From the IMG/VR virus record IMGVR_UViG_3300037139_000203, positions 1-34,492 of that record: a stretch of 34,492 nt of DNA; one strand, 5' to 3'. This document shows positions 1-6,016 of this stretch, piece after piece. The stretch comes from a virus. Each line of letters begins with the position of its first letter. Within the stretch, counting starts at the first letter, position 1. The notes beneath the pieces were generated by a model. That model did not search any database. It was not told the DNA's origin and worked only from the letters and a program-made list of their open reading frames with translations. A program made the position numbers and the translations under genes.

Positions 1-69
1 TCCGCTCTGCTCTTGTTGCGCGATCAGCTTACGCCAGAACTGGCGCCGTTCTTCTTGAGTCCTCGACAT
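1..69 (-). CDS. IS66-type accessory transposase (TnpA-like), N-terminal fragment
   Basis: An open frame starts with ATG at 69 and is cut by the window edge after 23 codons. It begins MSRTQEERRQFW and continues RKLIAQQEQSG. The pattern of charged residues, then a W, a basic helix and 'EQSG' is like the start of the small IS66 orf A product, in which the helix leads into a helix-turn-helix ('SGLS...FC...'). The rest of the protein is outside the window, so the DNA-binding region cannot be checked. No convincing ribosome binding site is visible in front of it. Confidence 0.45.
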   Translation of the reverse strand, partial: MSRTQEERRQFWRKLIAQQEQSG

Positions 70-126
70 CCCGCCAGTATCGGCGACCTGAAGCGGATCG
101 CCAAGTGGTGTTCATGTGATGCTTAC
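1..126 (-). mobile_element. Partial IS66-like insertion sequence, one terminus
   Basis: Read on the minus strand, the sequence entering from position 126 begins GTAAGC, the kind of terminus I recall for IS66-family inverted repeats. A small orf resembling the IS66 accessory transposase begins 57 bases further in and runs off the window edge. Just outside is CCTGTACA (127-134), the place where an 8-base target duplication would lie; the other copy is not in the window. The flanking reading frame is a different transposase remnant, so this looks like an element inserted into another element. The family call comes from the terminus plus a 23-residue peptide and is moderate. Confidence 0.45.
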
Positions 127-207
127 CCTGTACAGCTTCAATCCCTTCGACTGAGGCCGCACGCCGTTCTACCCAAGTGGAACTATACGATCTCACCCAA
201 TCTGTAA
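127..207 (+). pseudogene. ISAzo13-like transposase, C-terminal remnant
   Basis: The frame ending with TAA at 205-207 encodes a short tail containing LRLRPHAVLPKWNYTISP. ISAzo13-type ('Rhodopirellula transposase') proteins typically end with a His followed by 'WNYTI.P', which matches here. The frame is cut at 126/127 by the IS66-like terminus and only the last 26 residues remain. The bases after the stop (about 205-226) would hold the element's terminal repeat, but its limit cannot be fixed. The call rests on one short motif and is moderate. Confidence 0.35.
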
Positions 208-226
208 AGTTAATTTTGCGTCGGCC

Positions 227-406
227 CTAAGGCTTTTCGGCGTGTAAGCTATCCGTAGGGAACACTCCAAACCGAAGCTCATACGGCGTTGTAGCGTTCG
301 CCACGAACCACTGGCATTTCAGGGTCTCGCCAGAAGCCTCCTCTTGAACCGTCATCAGCGGCCCACCGGAATTTAATTTAACCGTATCTCCAACTTTGAA
401 TTTCAT
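227..406 (-). CDS. DUF2158 / YodC-like small protein
   Basis: The 59-residue protein starts MKFKVGDTVKLNSGGPLMTV and has CQWF near residue 31 and FPTDSL near residue 49. This is the pattern of the DUF2158 (YodC) family: 'F..GD.V.LKSGGP.MTV', a central CxW, and a hydrophobic 'F....L' end. Family members are compact beta-barrel-like proteins of 55-75 residues with no established biochemical role. The start is supported by AGGAGAG four bases upstream. A perfect TATAAT on the same strand (445-440) would serve as its -10. It is divergent from the + strand phage genes and beside the insertion-sequence debris, so it may be a host or accessory gene. The family call is quite safe. Confidence 0.75.
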   Translation of the reverse strand: MKFKVGDTVKLNSGGPLMTVQEEASGETLKCQWFVANATTPYELRFGVFPTDSLHAEKP

Positions 407-421
407 GTTCTCTCCTGTGTA

Positions 422-449
422 TTGACTAATCTACCGCAAATTATATCAT
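422..449. promoter_or_regulatory. Candidate divergent promoter pair
   Basis: On the + strand TTGACT (422-427) is followed after 16 bases by TATCAT (444-449), suited to the gene at 475. On the minus strand a perfect TATAAT covers 445-440, about 35 bases ahead of the DUF2158 start; its -35 is poor. The spacer is clearly AT-richer than its surroundings. Sigma-70-like spacing is assumed; no start site is known. Confidence 0.35.
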
Positions 450-474
450 TAACCTAAATCATTTATCTACGAAA

Positions 475-978
475 ATGTTACGAGCAATATCCCGATGGCG
501 TGCGAAGCGGATGTCTATATGGAATCAGGAGCTAACGGCGTCGCTCCACGAGCTGAACGCGAAGGCGTCGCAACGGCGCGGCGACGAGAAGCGCAAGGCC
601 GTGGCGCAGATGAACGCCGATGCCGACGTTATCGAGAAGAACATCGCCGAGGTGGATCAGAAATATGCGGACGGGTTTTGGGAGTGCGAATGTGGGAGGG
701 AGAACACCCAAGCTCCCGCTGTTCCACAGGACGAAGGTCACGTGATCTCTTGCGAGTGCGGCAAGCCGATGAAGCTCATCAGCCGCGCAAGGACGACCCC
801 GCAGGAGCGGTACGAAGCGGACAAGGAGAAAGGCGAGGCGCAGAAGATTGCCGCGAGCAAGCGCCAGGAAGCAGCGGCGCTCGAAGAGGCGATCACCGTT
901 CATACCGATACGGCTACGCAATTCATGAAGCAGGCGGCTCAATGTCGAGAGCACGCGGACTTGCTGAGGAAACTATAA
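475..978 (+). CDS. Small protein with CxC...CxC zinc-binding motif and helical flanks
   Basis: A 167-residue protein of unrecognised family. Residues 13-65 and 106-167 are rich in A, E, K and Q and look helical or coiled-coil. Between them lies a compact Cys motif: C71-x-C73, then 19 residues, then C93-x-C95, each pair followed by G (CECG). This resembles a zinc ribbon and suggests a structural or nucleic-acid-binding role. A second possible start is ATG at 511 (MSIWNQEL); neither start has a Shine-Dalgarno sequence. It is the first + strand gene after the divergent promoter region, upstream of the terminase genes. Opposite-strand frames here are R/L-rich shadows. Confidence 0.6.
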   Translation: MLRAISRWRAKRMSIWNQELTASLHELNAKASQRRGDEKRKAVAQMNADADVIEKNIAEVDQKYADGFWECECGRENTQAPAVPQDEGHVISCECGKPMKLISRARTTPQERYEADKEKGEAQKIAASKRQEAAALEEAITVHTDTATQFMKQAAQCREHADLLRKL

Positions 979-1033
979 CGGAAACGGCGCGTACAGGTCG
1001 GCGCGGCCGGAAACAAAAATAACATTTACGAAC

Positions 1034-1288
1034 ATGGATTACATTGCAACAGCAGACGGAATGGCGGACAAGGCGACCGTGAACGCGCAGCCGAAGGTTC
1101 AGGACGTGAAAGCGCCGGAGACGAAACCGGAGGAATCGACGATGGGACCGGCGAATTCGGACTTGGCTTCGACGACGGTTTCAGACAGCGAGGCGTCGGA
1201 AACGGCAGAGGAAGCAGCGGCAGAGGTTGAAAAGCCAGCCGAGGAAACGACGGAGGAAGAAGAGAAAGGAACTGACGGCGGGGAGTAA
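1034..1288 (+). CDS. Small acidic low-complexity protein
   Basis: The 84-residue product is very rich in E, A, T and S and ends in a strongly acidic run (EKPAEETTEEEEKGTDGGE). It has no aromatic core and is probably disordered. Function is not recognised; acidic tails of this kind occur in DNA mimics, scaffolds and linkers, but nothing here decides among them. The start ATG follows an A-rich stretch without a ribosome binding site. A minus-strand frame covering the same bases is P/S/R-rich and looks like a shadow. Confidence 0.45.
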   Translation: MDYIATADGMADKATVNAQPKVQDVKAPETKPEESTMGPANSDLASTTVSDSEASETAEEAAAEVEKPAEETTEEEEKGTDGGE

Positions 1289-1302
1289 GTTCAAAAGCCG
1301 GG

Positions 1303-1413
1303 ATGACCGAGCCGGAAACCGTTGCGGAAAACCGCAATGACGAAGCGGACGAAGACGTTGCCCGAGCCGGCAGAAGAGCAGGAGCAGACAGACGCGGAGT
1401 AGTTTTCGTCTAA
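1303..1413 (+). other. Possible acidic micro-ORF in the 1289-1409 gap
   Basis: An ATG at 1303 opens a 36-codon frame beginning MTEPETVAENRNDEADEDVA. A one-base shift near codon 20 would continue acidic as PEPAEEQEQTDAE with a stop at 1400-1402. Both parts have the same acidic composition as the preceding gene. This may be a tiny gene, a frameshifted remnant of that gene's tail, or chance in GA-rich DNA. Nothing else is seen in this gap. Confidence 0.15.
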
Positions 1414-1775
1414 AGGCGGAGATCTCGTTGAAGTTGTCGTGCGCTGTTCCTGCCCTCTTTGAGGCGGATTAGGTCTGCCGAGATGTCAACGATCTCGTAC
1501 ATTTTAGCTTCGATTTTAAGGTCAACTTTCAGGTACTTCACTGTCCCTTGTGCCACGATTTCATAGGTACCGCTATAGGATGTTCCGCCTGACGTTTGAA
1601 TACATGTCCCATCAGCGAAGAACTGCATTTCTATTAGTGCGGCTGGTCCCAACCATTTCCCTACGAATGGCGCTCGGCTTGAAGAATTGGCACATCCCAA
1701 TTCAACCGCGAGTAGCAGAAGAGTAATTGTCCCAACAAAAGTCAAAAAGGGCTTCGTATACAGGTCAACGCGCAT
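1410..1775 (-). CDS. Small exported protein or lipoprotein, lipocalin-like beta pattern
   Basis: The product is 121 residues from the preferred ATG at 1775. That start has GGAGG (1785-1781) five bases upstream, and TATAAT lies at 1802-1797. An upstream TTG start at 1793 is less likely. The N-terminus is a signal sequence (TKPFLTFVGTITLLLLAVEL) ending in GC, so a lipoprotein is possible although the lipobox is not canonical. The mature part has the rhythm of small lipocalin-like or DUF5640-like proteins: GKW early, then FADGT, YSGTYEI and a final beta-strand. It is antisense to the phage operon and looks like a moron-type accessory gene. Function unknown. Confidence 0.6.
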   Translation of the reverse strand: MRVDLYTKPFLTFVGTITLLLLAVELGCANSSSRAPFVGKWLGPAALIEMQFFADGTCIQTSGGTSYSGTYEIVAQGTVKYLKVDLKIEAKMYEIVDISADLIRLKEGRNSARQLQRDLRL

Positions 1776-1815
1776 GGGCGCCTCCAATGGCAAATCATTA
1801 TAGCAATAATTTTCA

Positions 1816-2004
1816 ATGATCGAACGCTACACCATAAAATTCGGCCCCGCCGTGAGCCAGAAGGAGCTGGAGAAGGCTTTGCACGAACCCGGCGAAACGC
1901 CCGTCCAGTCCCAGCTTAACAAGATGAAGGCGCGGATCGAGATCATTGCGGATTTTGAGGAGTTGAAGAAGATCGCGGCGTTTTTGAAAGAGATGAAGGG
2001 CTAA
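1816..2004 (+). CDS. Small helical protein, unknown
   Basis: A 62-residue protein with an initial beta-like segment (RYTIKFG) and a K/E-rich helical second half ending KKIAAFLKEMKG. No known family is recognised. It starts with ATG after an AT-rich stretch and has no Shine-Dalgarno sequence, like the other + strand phage genes. The overlapping minus-strand frame (1813-2085) is less protein-like and was left out. Confidence 0.45.
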   Translation: MIERYTIKFGPAVSQKELEKALHEPGETPVQSQLNKMKARIEIIADFEELKKIAAFLKEMKG

Positions 2005-2030
2005 TTGGTTATGGTAAAATACACACGCAT

Positions 2031-2618
2031 ATGCTAGGCGCGTGGAACCACCGACACTTCGTGTTTTATGCTGTTGTCTCAGCAACCTTGGGTGCGGTAC
2101 TTATCGTCTGTTCGTGTTCACAGATTTCGCCTGAGGCTGATCTGCAAGCGCAGCATTTTTGGAAGAGCACATTCGCGAAGTGCGGTGACGCATACTTTCA
2201 ACTAGGCTTTGGCGTGACGGAGCTACAAGATGCTTCGTACACGGTACACAATTTTCCTCTAAGCGATGCCGACAAGCTGAATGGCCTAGAGTGGAATGGA
2301 CGGATAGAAATTCATTCCAAGGCGCATCGGGATTGGTGGGGTGGCAACGGCCGTCCGGGTGTCTACGTCGGCTCGACGAACCTGAAATATTGGACCAGTT
2401 GGGAGGATGGTGATCCTACCGACCGGGTTTCCGCTCAGGCGCCCATGTTCATATCATTAACTAAAAAGAAGGGCCTTTGGTACTTCGCATCCTCTTCTCG
2501 ATCTCCATTGACCAATAATGATCCTGGTAATTACCGCCTCATTGTTCCACCCAACGAAATCGAAGCGAGCAAGTACAATCCGATTCCTGTAGACTGCTCG
2601 CAGATGCCGCAGTCGTAG
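2031..2618 (+). CDS. Putative lipoprotein, unknown
   Basis: 195 residues. Positions 10-30 form a hydrophobic signal segment (FYAVVSATLGAVLIVCSCS) with Cys residues that fit a lipoprotein processing site. The mature part is rich in W, N, D and G with two further Cys and a basic/aromatic centre (AHRDWWGGNGRPGVYVG). No family is recognised. A TAAAAT box (2015-2020) lies 11 bases ahead of the ATG and no ribosome binding site is present. Its base composition is more AT-rich than the terminase genes, which fits an acquired accessory gene that might alter the host surface. Confidence 0.6.
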   Translation: MLGAWNHRHFVFYAVVSATLGAVLIVCSCSQISPEADLQAQHFWKSTFAKCGDAYFQLGFGVTELQDASYTVHNFPLSDADKLNGLEWNGRIEIHSKAHRDWWGGNGRPGVYVGSTNLKYWTSWEDGDPTDRVSAQAPMFISLTKKKGLWYFASSSRSPLTNNDPGNYRLIVPPNEIEASKYNPIPVDCSQMPQS

Positions 2619-2705
2619 TAGGAACGTATTCGATATATCGCGCCCTTTGCACTTAATGCCAAATGGCCTACGATTATCTTGAAACCCACCAATAACCGAT
2701 TTTTT

Positions 2706-3224
2706 ATGCCACGCATTTCGCAGGAACAGAAGCAATATTACAAGTCCCGCATCCGCAGCGTCATCGCGCAATCCCCCGCGATTACGCACCGCGCATTGCA
2801 GGAACGACTCAAGGCAGACGGTCTCGAACTTGATCGCGAATACGTCGGCACCCTGCTCAAAAGCATCCAGGTAGAGCGCGTCAAGCGCCTGAACACGCTT
2901 ACGCTGAATTACGCGCTCTCCGCGTTCCAGGACGTGATGCTCGAAATATCCGCCGTCGCGTGGGAGATCGCCAACGACCAGTTCGCCCGCAAGCAGGATC
3001 GCGTCATGGCGTTGCGCGAAGTGCGCGAGGCGCACAAGGACATGTTCGAAAAGCTGTTTGATGCCGGCGTGTTCGAACGCAAGCTCGGTACGCTCGATGC
3101 TACGATTCGCAACACGCCGCTCGCAGAAGACCGCAAGCAGGCGATCCGTGCCGTATTCGAGAACTGGGGCTTGCTAGAAGCCCCCAAGGAGGATGCAGAG
3201 CCAAGCACTACAACGCCTTCCTGA
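2706..3224 (+). CDS. Putative small terminase subunit (TerS)
   Basis: 172 residues from ATG 2706 (MPRISQEQKQYYKSRI); a TTG at 2679 would add nine residues but is less likely. The N-terminal 60 residues are basic and helical with a plausible helix-turn-helix (ITHRALQERLKADGLELD), as expected for pac/cos recognition. The middle is a long helical segment suited to oligomerisation, followed by a Pro/Ser/Thr tail. It lies directly before the large terminase and overlaps it by 32 bases. Small terminases are poorly conserved, so the call rests on position, size and the HTH-helical layout. No Shine-Dalgarno sequence is present. Confidence 0.65.
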   Translation: MPRISQEQKQYYKSRIRSVIAQSPAITHRALQERLKADGLELDREYVGTLLKSIQVERVKRLNTLTLNYALSAFQDVMLEISAVAWEIANDQFARKQDRVMALREVREAHKDMFEKLFDAGVFERKLGTLDATIRNTPLAEDRKQAIRAVFENWGLLEAPKEDAEPSTTTPS

Positions 3225-4680
3225 TTCTCCATTCGACACGTTCGAAGCCCGCAAAGAGAGCCGCAAATCCCTCCTTGGCTTTTCGCTCGTTTATTTAAGC
3301 GGCTATTTTACCGACCCGCCCGCGACGTTCCATCCTCAGCTCATCCACGCGCTTGAGAGCGAAAGCGAACGGCGTGTTTTGATATTAGGCTTCCGTGGCT
3401 CCGGCAAAAGCACGTTCGGCTCACTGGCGCTTCCGCTCTGGGCTGCGCTGGAGTACCCCGAAAAATATCCGTTCATCATTCTCGTCGCCGATTCCAGCCG
3501 CCAAGCGACGCTCAACATTTCGTCCATCAAGCACGAGCTCGAAACGAACGACCTCATCAAGCAGGACTACGGCGAGATCAAGGGCAACGTCATCGAGGAC
3601 TTCACGCTCCAGGGCGAAGGCGAGGAGTGGCAGAAGCAGAACATCGTTTTGTCGAACGGCGTGCGCATCCTTGCGCGATCGCGCGGCCAGAAGGTTCGCG
3701 GACTTCGCCATCTCCAGCACCGGCCGAAGCTCGTGGTGGTTGACGACCCCGAAGACGGCGAGTGGATTCGCACAAAAGAAAATCGCGATAAAACGGCGCG
3801 ATGGCTCCATTCCGAAATCATGGGCGGCTTGGACGCGCGCAAGGGAAAGCTCATCGTCATCGGCAACCTGCTCCACATGGATGCGCTGCTATCGCGGTTG
3901 CGTGCGCCCGGCTCCGGCTTCAAAGCGCTCGAATTCCCGCTGATTGACGCGAAAGGCGTCTGCACGTGGCCTGCGATGTATCCCACGGCGCAATCGCTCA
4001 AGGATAAGGAACGCGACATGGGGCCGGTCGCATGGCAGCGGGAAATGCTGCTCAAGATCGTCGCCGACGAAGGTCAGATAATCACGCCGGAGGACATCCA
4101 CTACTACGACGAGATCCCGCCGATGAACGAAACGACCAACGACAAGGGCGAGAAGATACGGATTCCGATTCTCGCGTCCATCAAAGGCCATGGCGTTGAC
4201 CTTGCCATCTCTGAAAAGGAGAGCGCCGACTATACCGCCATCGTTTCCGGCGACGTGTATTACGTGAACGACGCGCCGAAGATATACGTCCGCGCGAACC
4301 CGTACAACGAGCACGTCACGTTCCACGAGACGATGAAGCACGTCCGGGGAATCCCCGGCGAGCGTGGCGGCGCGAACATCTTTTTCGTTGAGGACATCGG
4401 TTACCAGAAAGCCGCCGTGCAGGAGATGGAACGCGCCATGCTTCCGGTGGTGCCCATGAAGCCGACCACTGATAAGCGTTCACGGCTCCAGGTCGTCGCG
4501 CCGTACATCAAGAACGGCATCGTGCTGTTCCCGCGCGCCGGATGCGAACAGTTGCTAGGCCAGATATTCAACCTTGGCGTGGAGAGCCATGATGACCTTT
4601 GCGATGCTATGGTGTGGTTGATTCAGGGGTTGGTGGAGCAGGGGCTTGACCTGCCGAAGATTCACTGGATAGAGGGCTAA
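3193..4680 (+). CDS. terL: Large terminase subunit (TerL), DNA-packaging ATPase-nuclease
   Basis: 495 residues, typical for the family. The ATPase domain has Walker A GFRGSGKST at 66-74 and Walker B LVVVDDPED at 180-188, followed by a coupling-like motif (IVIGNLL, 221-227). The RNase H-like nuclease domain shows GVDLA with D336, then FFVED with E400/D401, then SHDDLCDA with acidic residues D467, D468 and D471. The enzyme pumps DNA into the prohead through the portal and cuts concatemers. AAGGAGG (3186-3192) touches the ATG with no spacing, which is too close to act normally; no better downstream start is seen. It overlaps TerS and is convergent with the next gene, one base apart. Confidence 0.95.
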   Translation: MQSQALQRLPDSPFDTFEARKESRKSLLGFSLVYLSGYFTDPPATFHPQLIHALESESERRVLILGFRGSGKSTFGSLALPLWAALEYPEKYPFIILVADSSRQATLNISSIKHELETNDLIKQDYGEIKGNVIEDFTLQGEGEEWQKQNIVLSNGVRILARSRGQKVRGLRHLQHRPKLVVVDDPEDGEWIRTKENRDKTARWLHSEIMGGLDARKGKLIVIGNLLHMDALLSRLRAPGSGFKALEFPLIDAKGVCTWPAMYPTAQSLKDKERDMGPVAWQREMLLKIVADEGQIITPEDIHYYDEIPPMNETTNDKGEKIRIPILASIKGHGVDLAISEKESADYTAIVSGDVYYVNDAPKIYVRANPYNEHVTFHETMKHVRGIPGERGGANIFFVEDIGYQKAAVQEMERAMLPVVPMKPTTDKRSRLQVVAPYIKNGIVLFPRAGCEQLLGQIFNLGVESHDDLCDAMVWLIQGLVEQGLDLPKIHWIEG

Positions 4681-4681
4681 G

Positions 4682-5179
4682 CTACTTCTTCCCCAGCTTG
4701 ACCGCATACAGTCGGTCGGGAGTCCCGAGCGGCATATGGATGTATATGCACACAAATCCGGTAGCGTCGCGTGGAAGGTCGGAGATAGAAACTTTGTAGA
4801 TCGCGTCCCTCACGTTTTCAATGCTCGATTTGATAGGTTGAGGACTCTTCTGTCTTTTGGATTCATACCATCGTGCGTCCTCCAAACGGTCTAAGAGATA
4901 TACTGCAGAAGCGCTGATAGCGGCTTCAGGAACGTTGACTATGAATGCCGTTGGAGTCGCGCTCTGCGGCTCGTTGGCGAAGCGGTAGACGCTGGATACG
5001 CCCTGGTTGATCGAATCCTCCATCTCTTGGTTGGCGAAATCGGATACTTCGACCAGCCCGCCGGAAGTCTTCGCAAAGACTCCAAGACGCTTCACCTCGT
5101 CTGCGGTCTGGCCGAAACCGCATCCGGCAAGCAAGCAGGCGACGACGGCGATGCCGGCAGGACGCATTTGTATTCTCAT
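4682..5179 (-). CDS. Lipoprotein, antisense accessory gene
   Basis: 165 residues from ATG 5179, chosen because AGGAGG (5194-5189) lies nine bases upstream; upstream codons to 5215 are unlikely. The N-terminus is a textbook lipoprotein signal: basic start, hydrophobic core and lipobox LLAGC at about residues 16-20. The mature domain has mixed alpha/beta character and no recognised family. It carries its own promoter and lies antisense between the terminase and the next + strand gene, ending one base from the TerL stop. This is typical of a moron expressed from a prophage, possibly altering the cell envelope, for example in superinfection exclusion; that role is inference. Confidence 0.75.
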   Translation of the reverse strand: MRIQMRPAGIAVVACLLAGCGFGQTADEVKRLGVFAKTSGGLVEVSDFANQEMEDSINQGVSSVYRFANEPQSATPTAFIVNVPEAAISASAVYLLDRLEDARWYESKRQKSPQPIKSSIENVRDAIYKVSISDLPRDATGFVCIYIHMPLGTPDRLYAVKLGKK

Positions 5180-5218
5180 AAGGTAAATCCTCCTATGGAC
5201 AGTTTTTCGGAACACCTC

Positions 5219-5246
5219 AGTATAAAGCCGACAATTGCCTTTTCAA
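5219..5246 (-). promoter_or_regulatory. Promoter for the antisense lipoprotein
   Basis: On the minus strand TTGAAA (5246-5241) is followed after 16 bases by TATACT (5224-5219), about 40 bases ahead of the start codon at 5179. This is a good sigma-70-type match and is the clearest promoter in the window. It implies expression independent of the + strand late operon. Confidence 0.5.
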
Positions 5247-5383
5247 CCTCTTTTCTTTCGCTATTTTCGCTTGCGTTATGCACACCATGCCTCATTGCTA
5301 ACTTGTTGACCGCGCGTATACTTACGAGTAAAGCCTCACCGCATTTTCTAATAGTTTCGACAACTCGAATTACCACGCGTATA

Positions 5384-5779
5384 ATGACCGAAACAAACGC
5401 TCCTATGGAGGCACTTGAAGTCCGGCGTGTCCAACATTCGGAAGACCTCGCGAAACCAGGCGAGTACGTTTTCATTGCGAAGCGCGACCCGAAGGTAACC
5501 GTCGAAAGCAATCCGCTCATGCCGCCGTCCGGCTTCTGGCGTTCGCTTTGGTGGAGCGCGTTCGGCAAGAAAGTTGAGCTGAAGCAGATCGTCGAAGTCC
5601 AGTGGCCGGCGTACGACGCGATCATCATAGACTGCCCGCAGTGCAACCAGCCGTGCGCGACGACGGCGAAGCACGCCATCGTAAGCGTCGAACCGCTCAC
5701 CATCGAAACGGCGGTCACCTGCCCCTACTGCCGCACGATCACGTTCAAGGTCACGGATGGAAAACTCATAACCGCGTAA
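5384..5779 (+). CDS. Small zinc-ribbon protein
   Basis: 131 residues from ATG 5384. The open frame runs further upstream, but those codons overlap the antisense lipoprotein and its promoter, so the internal start is preferred. Two Cys pairs, CPQC (84-87) and CPYC (113-116), form a rubredoxin-like zinc ribbon. Before them is a short aromatic segment (SGFWRSLWWSAFGKK) that could touch a membrane or a partner protein. Function is unknown; small zinc-ribbon proteins near portal genes may be head-assembly accessories, but that is inference. TATAAT overlaps the start codon, so a leaderless transcript is possible. Confidence 0.65.
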   Translation: MTETNAPMEALEVRRVQHSEDLAKPGEYVFIAKRDPKVTVESNPLMPPSGFWRSLWWSAFGKKVELKQIVEVQWPAYDAIIIDCPQCNQPCATTAKHAIVSVEPLTIETAVTCPYCRTITFKVTDGKLITA

Positions 5780-6016
5780 ATGAAAATCGGCGTCCTGCAC
5801 GGGCAACTGGACAAGTGGCAATCCGGCATCGCGTGGGGACGAATACCGGCGTGGCAAGGTAGCGACGGTTTGTTCATCCACCTTTGGTGCATGAAACTGC
5901 GTTCGCTTCCCCAGCGAGCCGAAATGATATCGAAGCAGAACTACACCGGCGTCAGATTCTTCAAAGCGTTCTATCCGCAAACAATGTTCACCCGCACTAA
6001 ATCCAACGTACGCTAA
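5780..6016 (+). CDS. Small hypothetical protein upstream of portal
   Basis: 78 residues beginning immediately after the previous stop codon and overlapping the portal start by one base (TAATG). The product is basic and aromatic (W13, W19, W25, W36), with a basic C-terminus. No family is recognised. Tight coupling on both sides supports it as a real gene of the packaging and head operon. Confidence 0.5.
   Translation: MKIGVLHGQLDKWQSGIAWGRIPAWQGSDGLFIHLWCMKLRSLPQRAEMISKQNYTGVRFFKAFYPQTMFTRTKSNVR

Noticed and set aside
532-954. 140-codon minus-strand frame opposite the first Cys-motif gene
   Set aside because: L/R-rich product without motifs; the + strand frame has a paired Cys motif and better composition.
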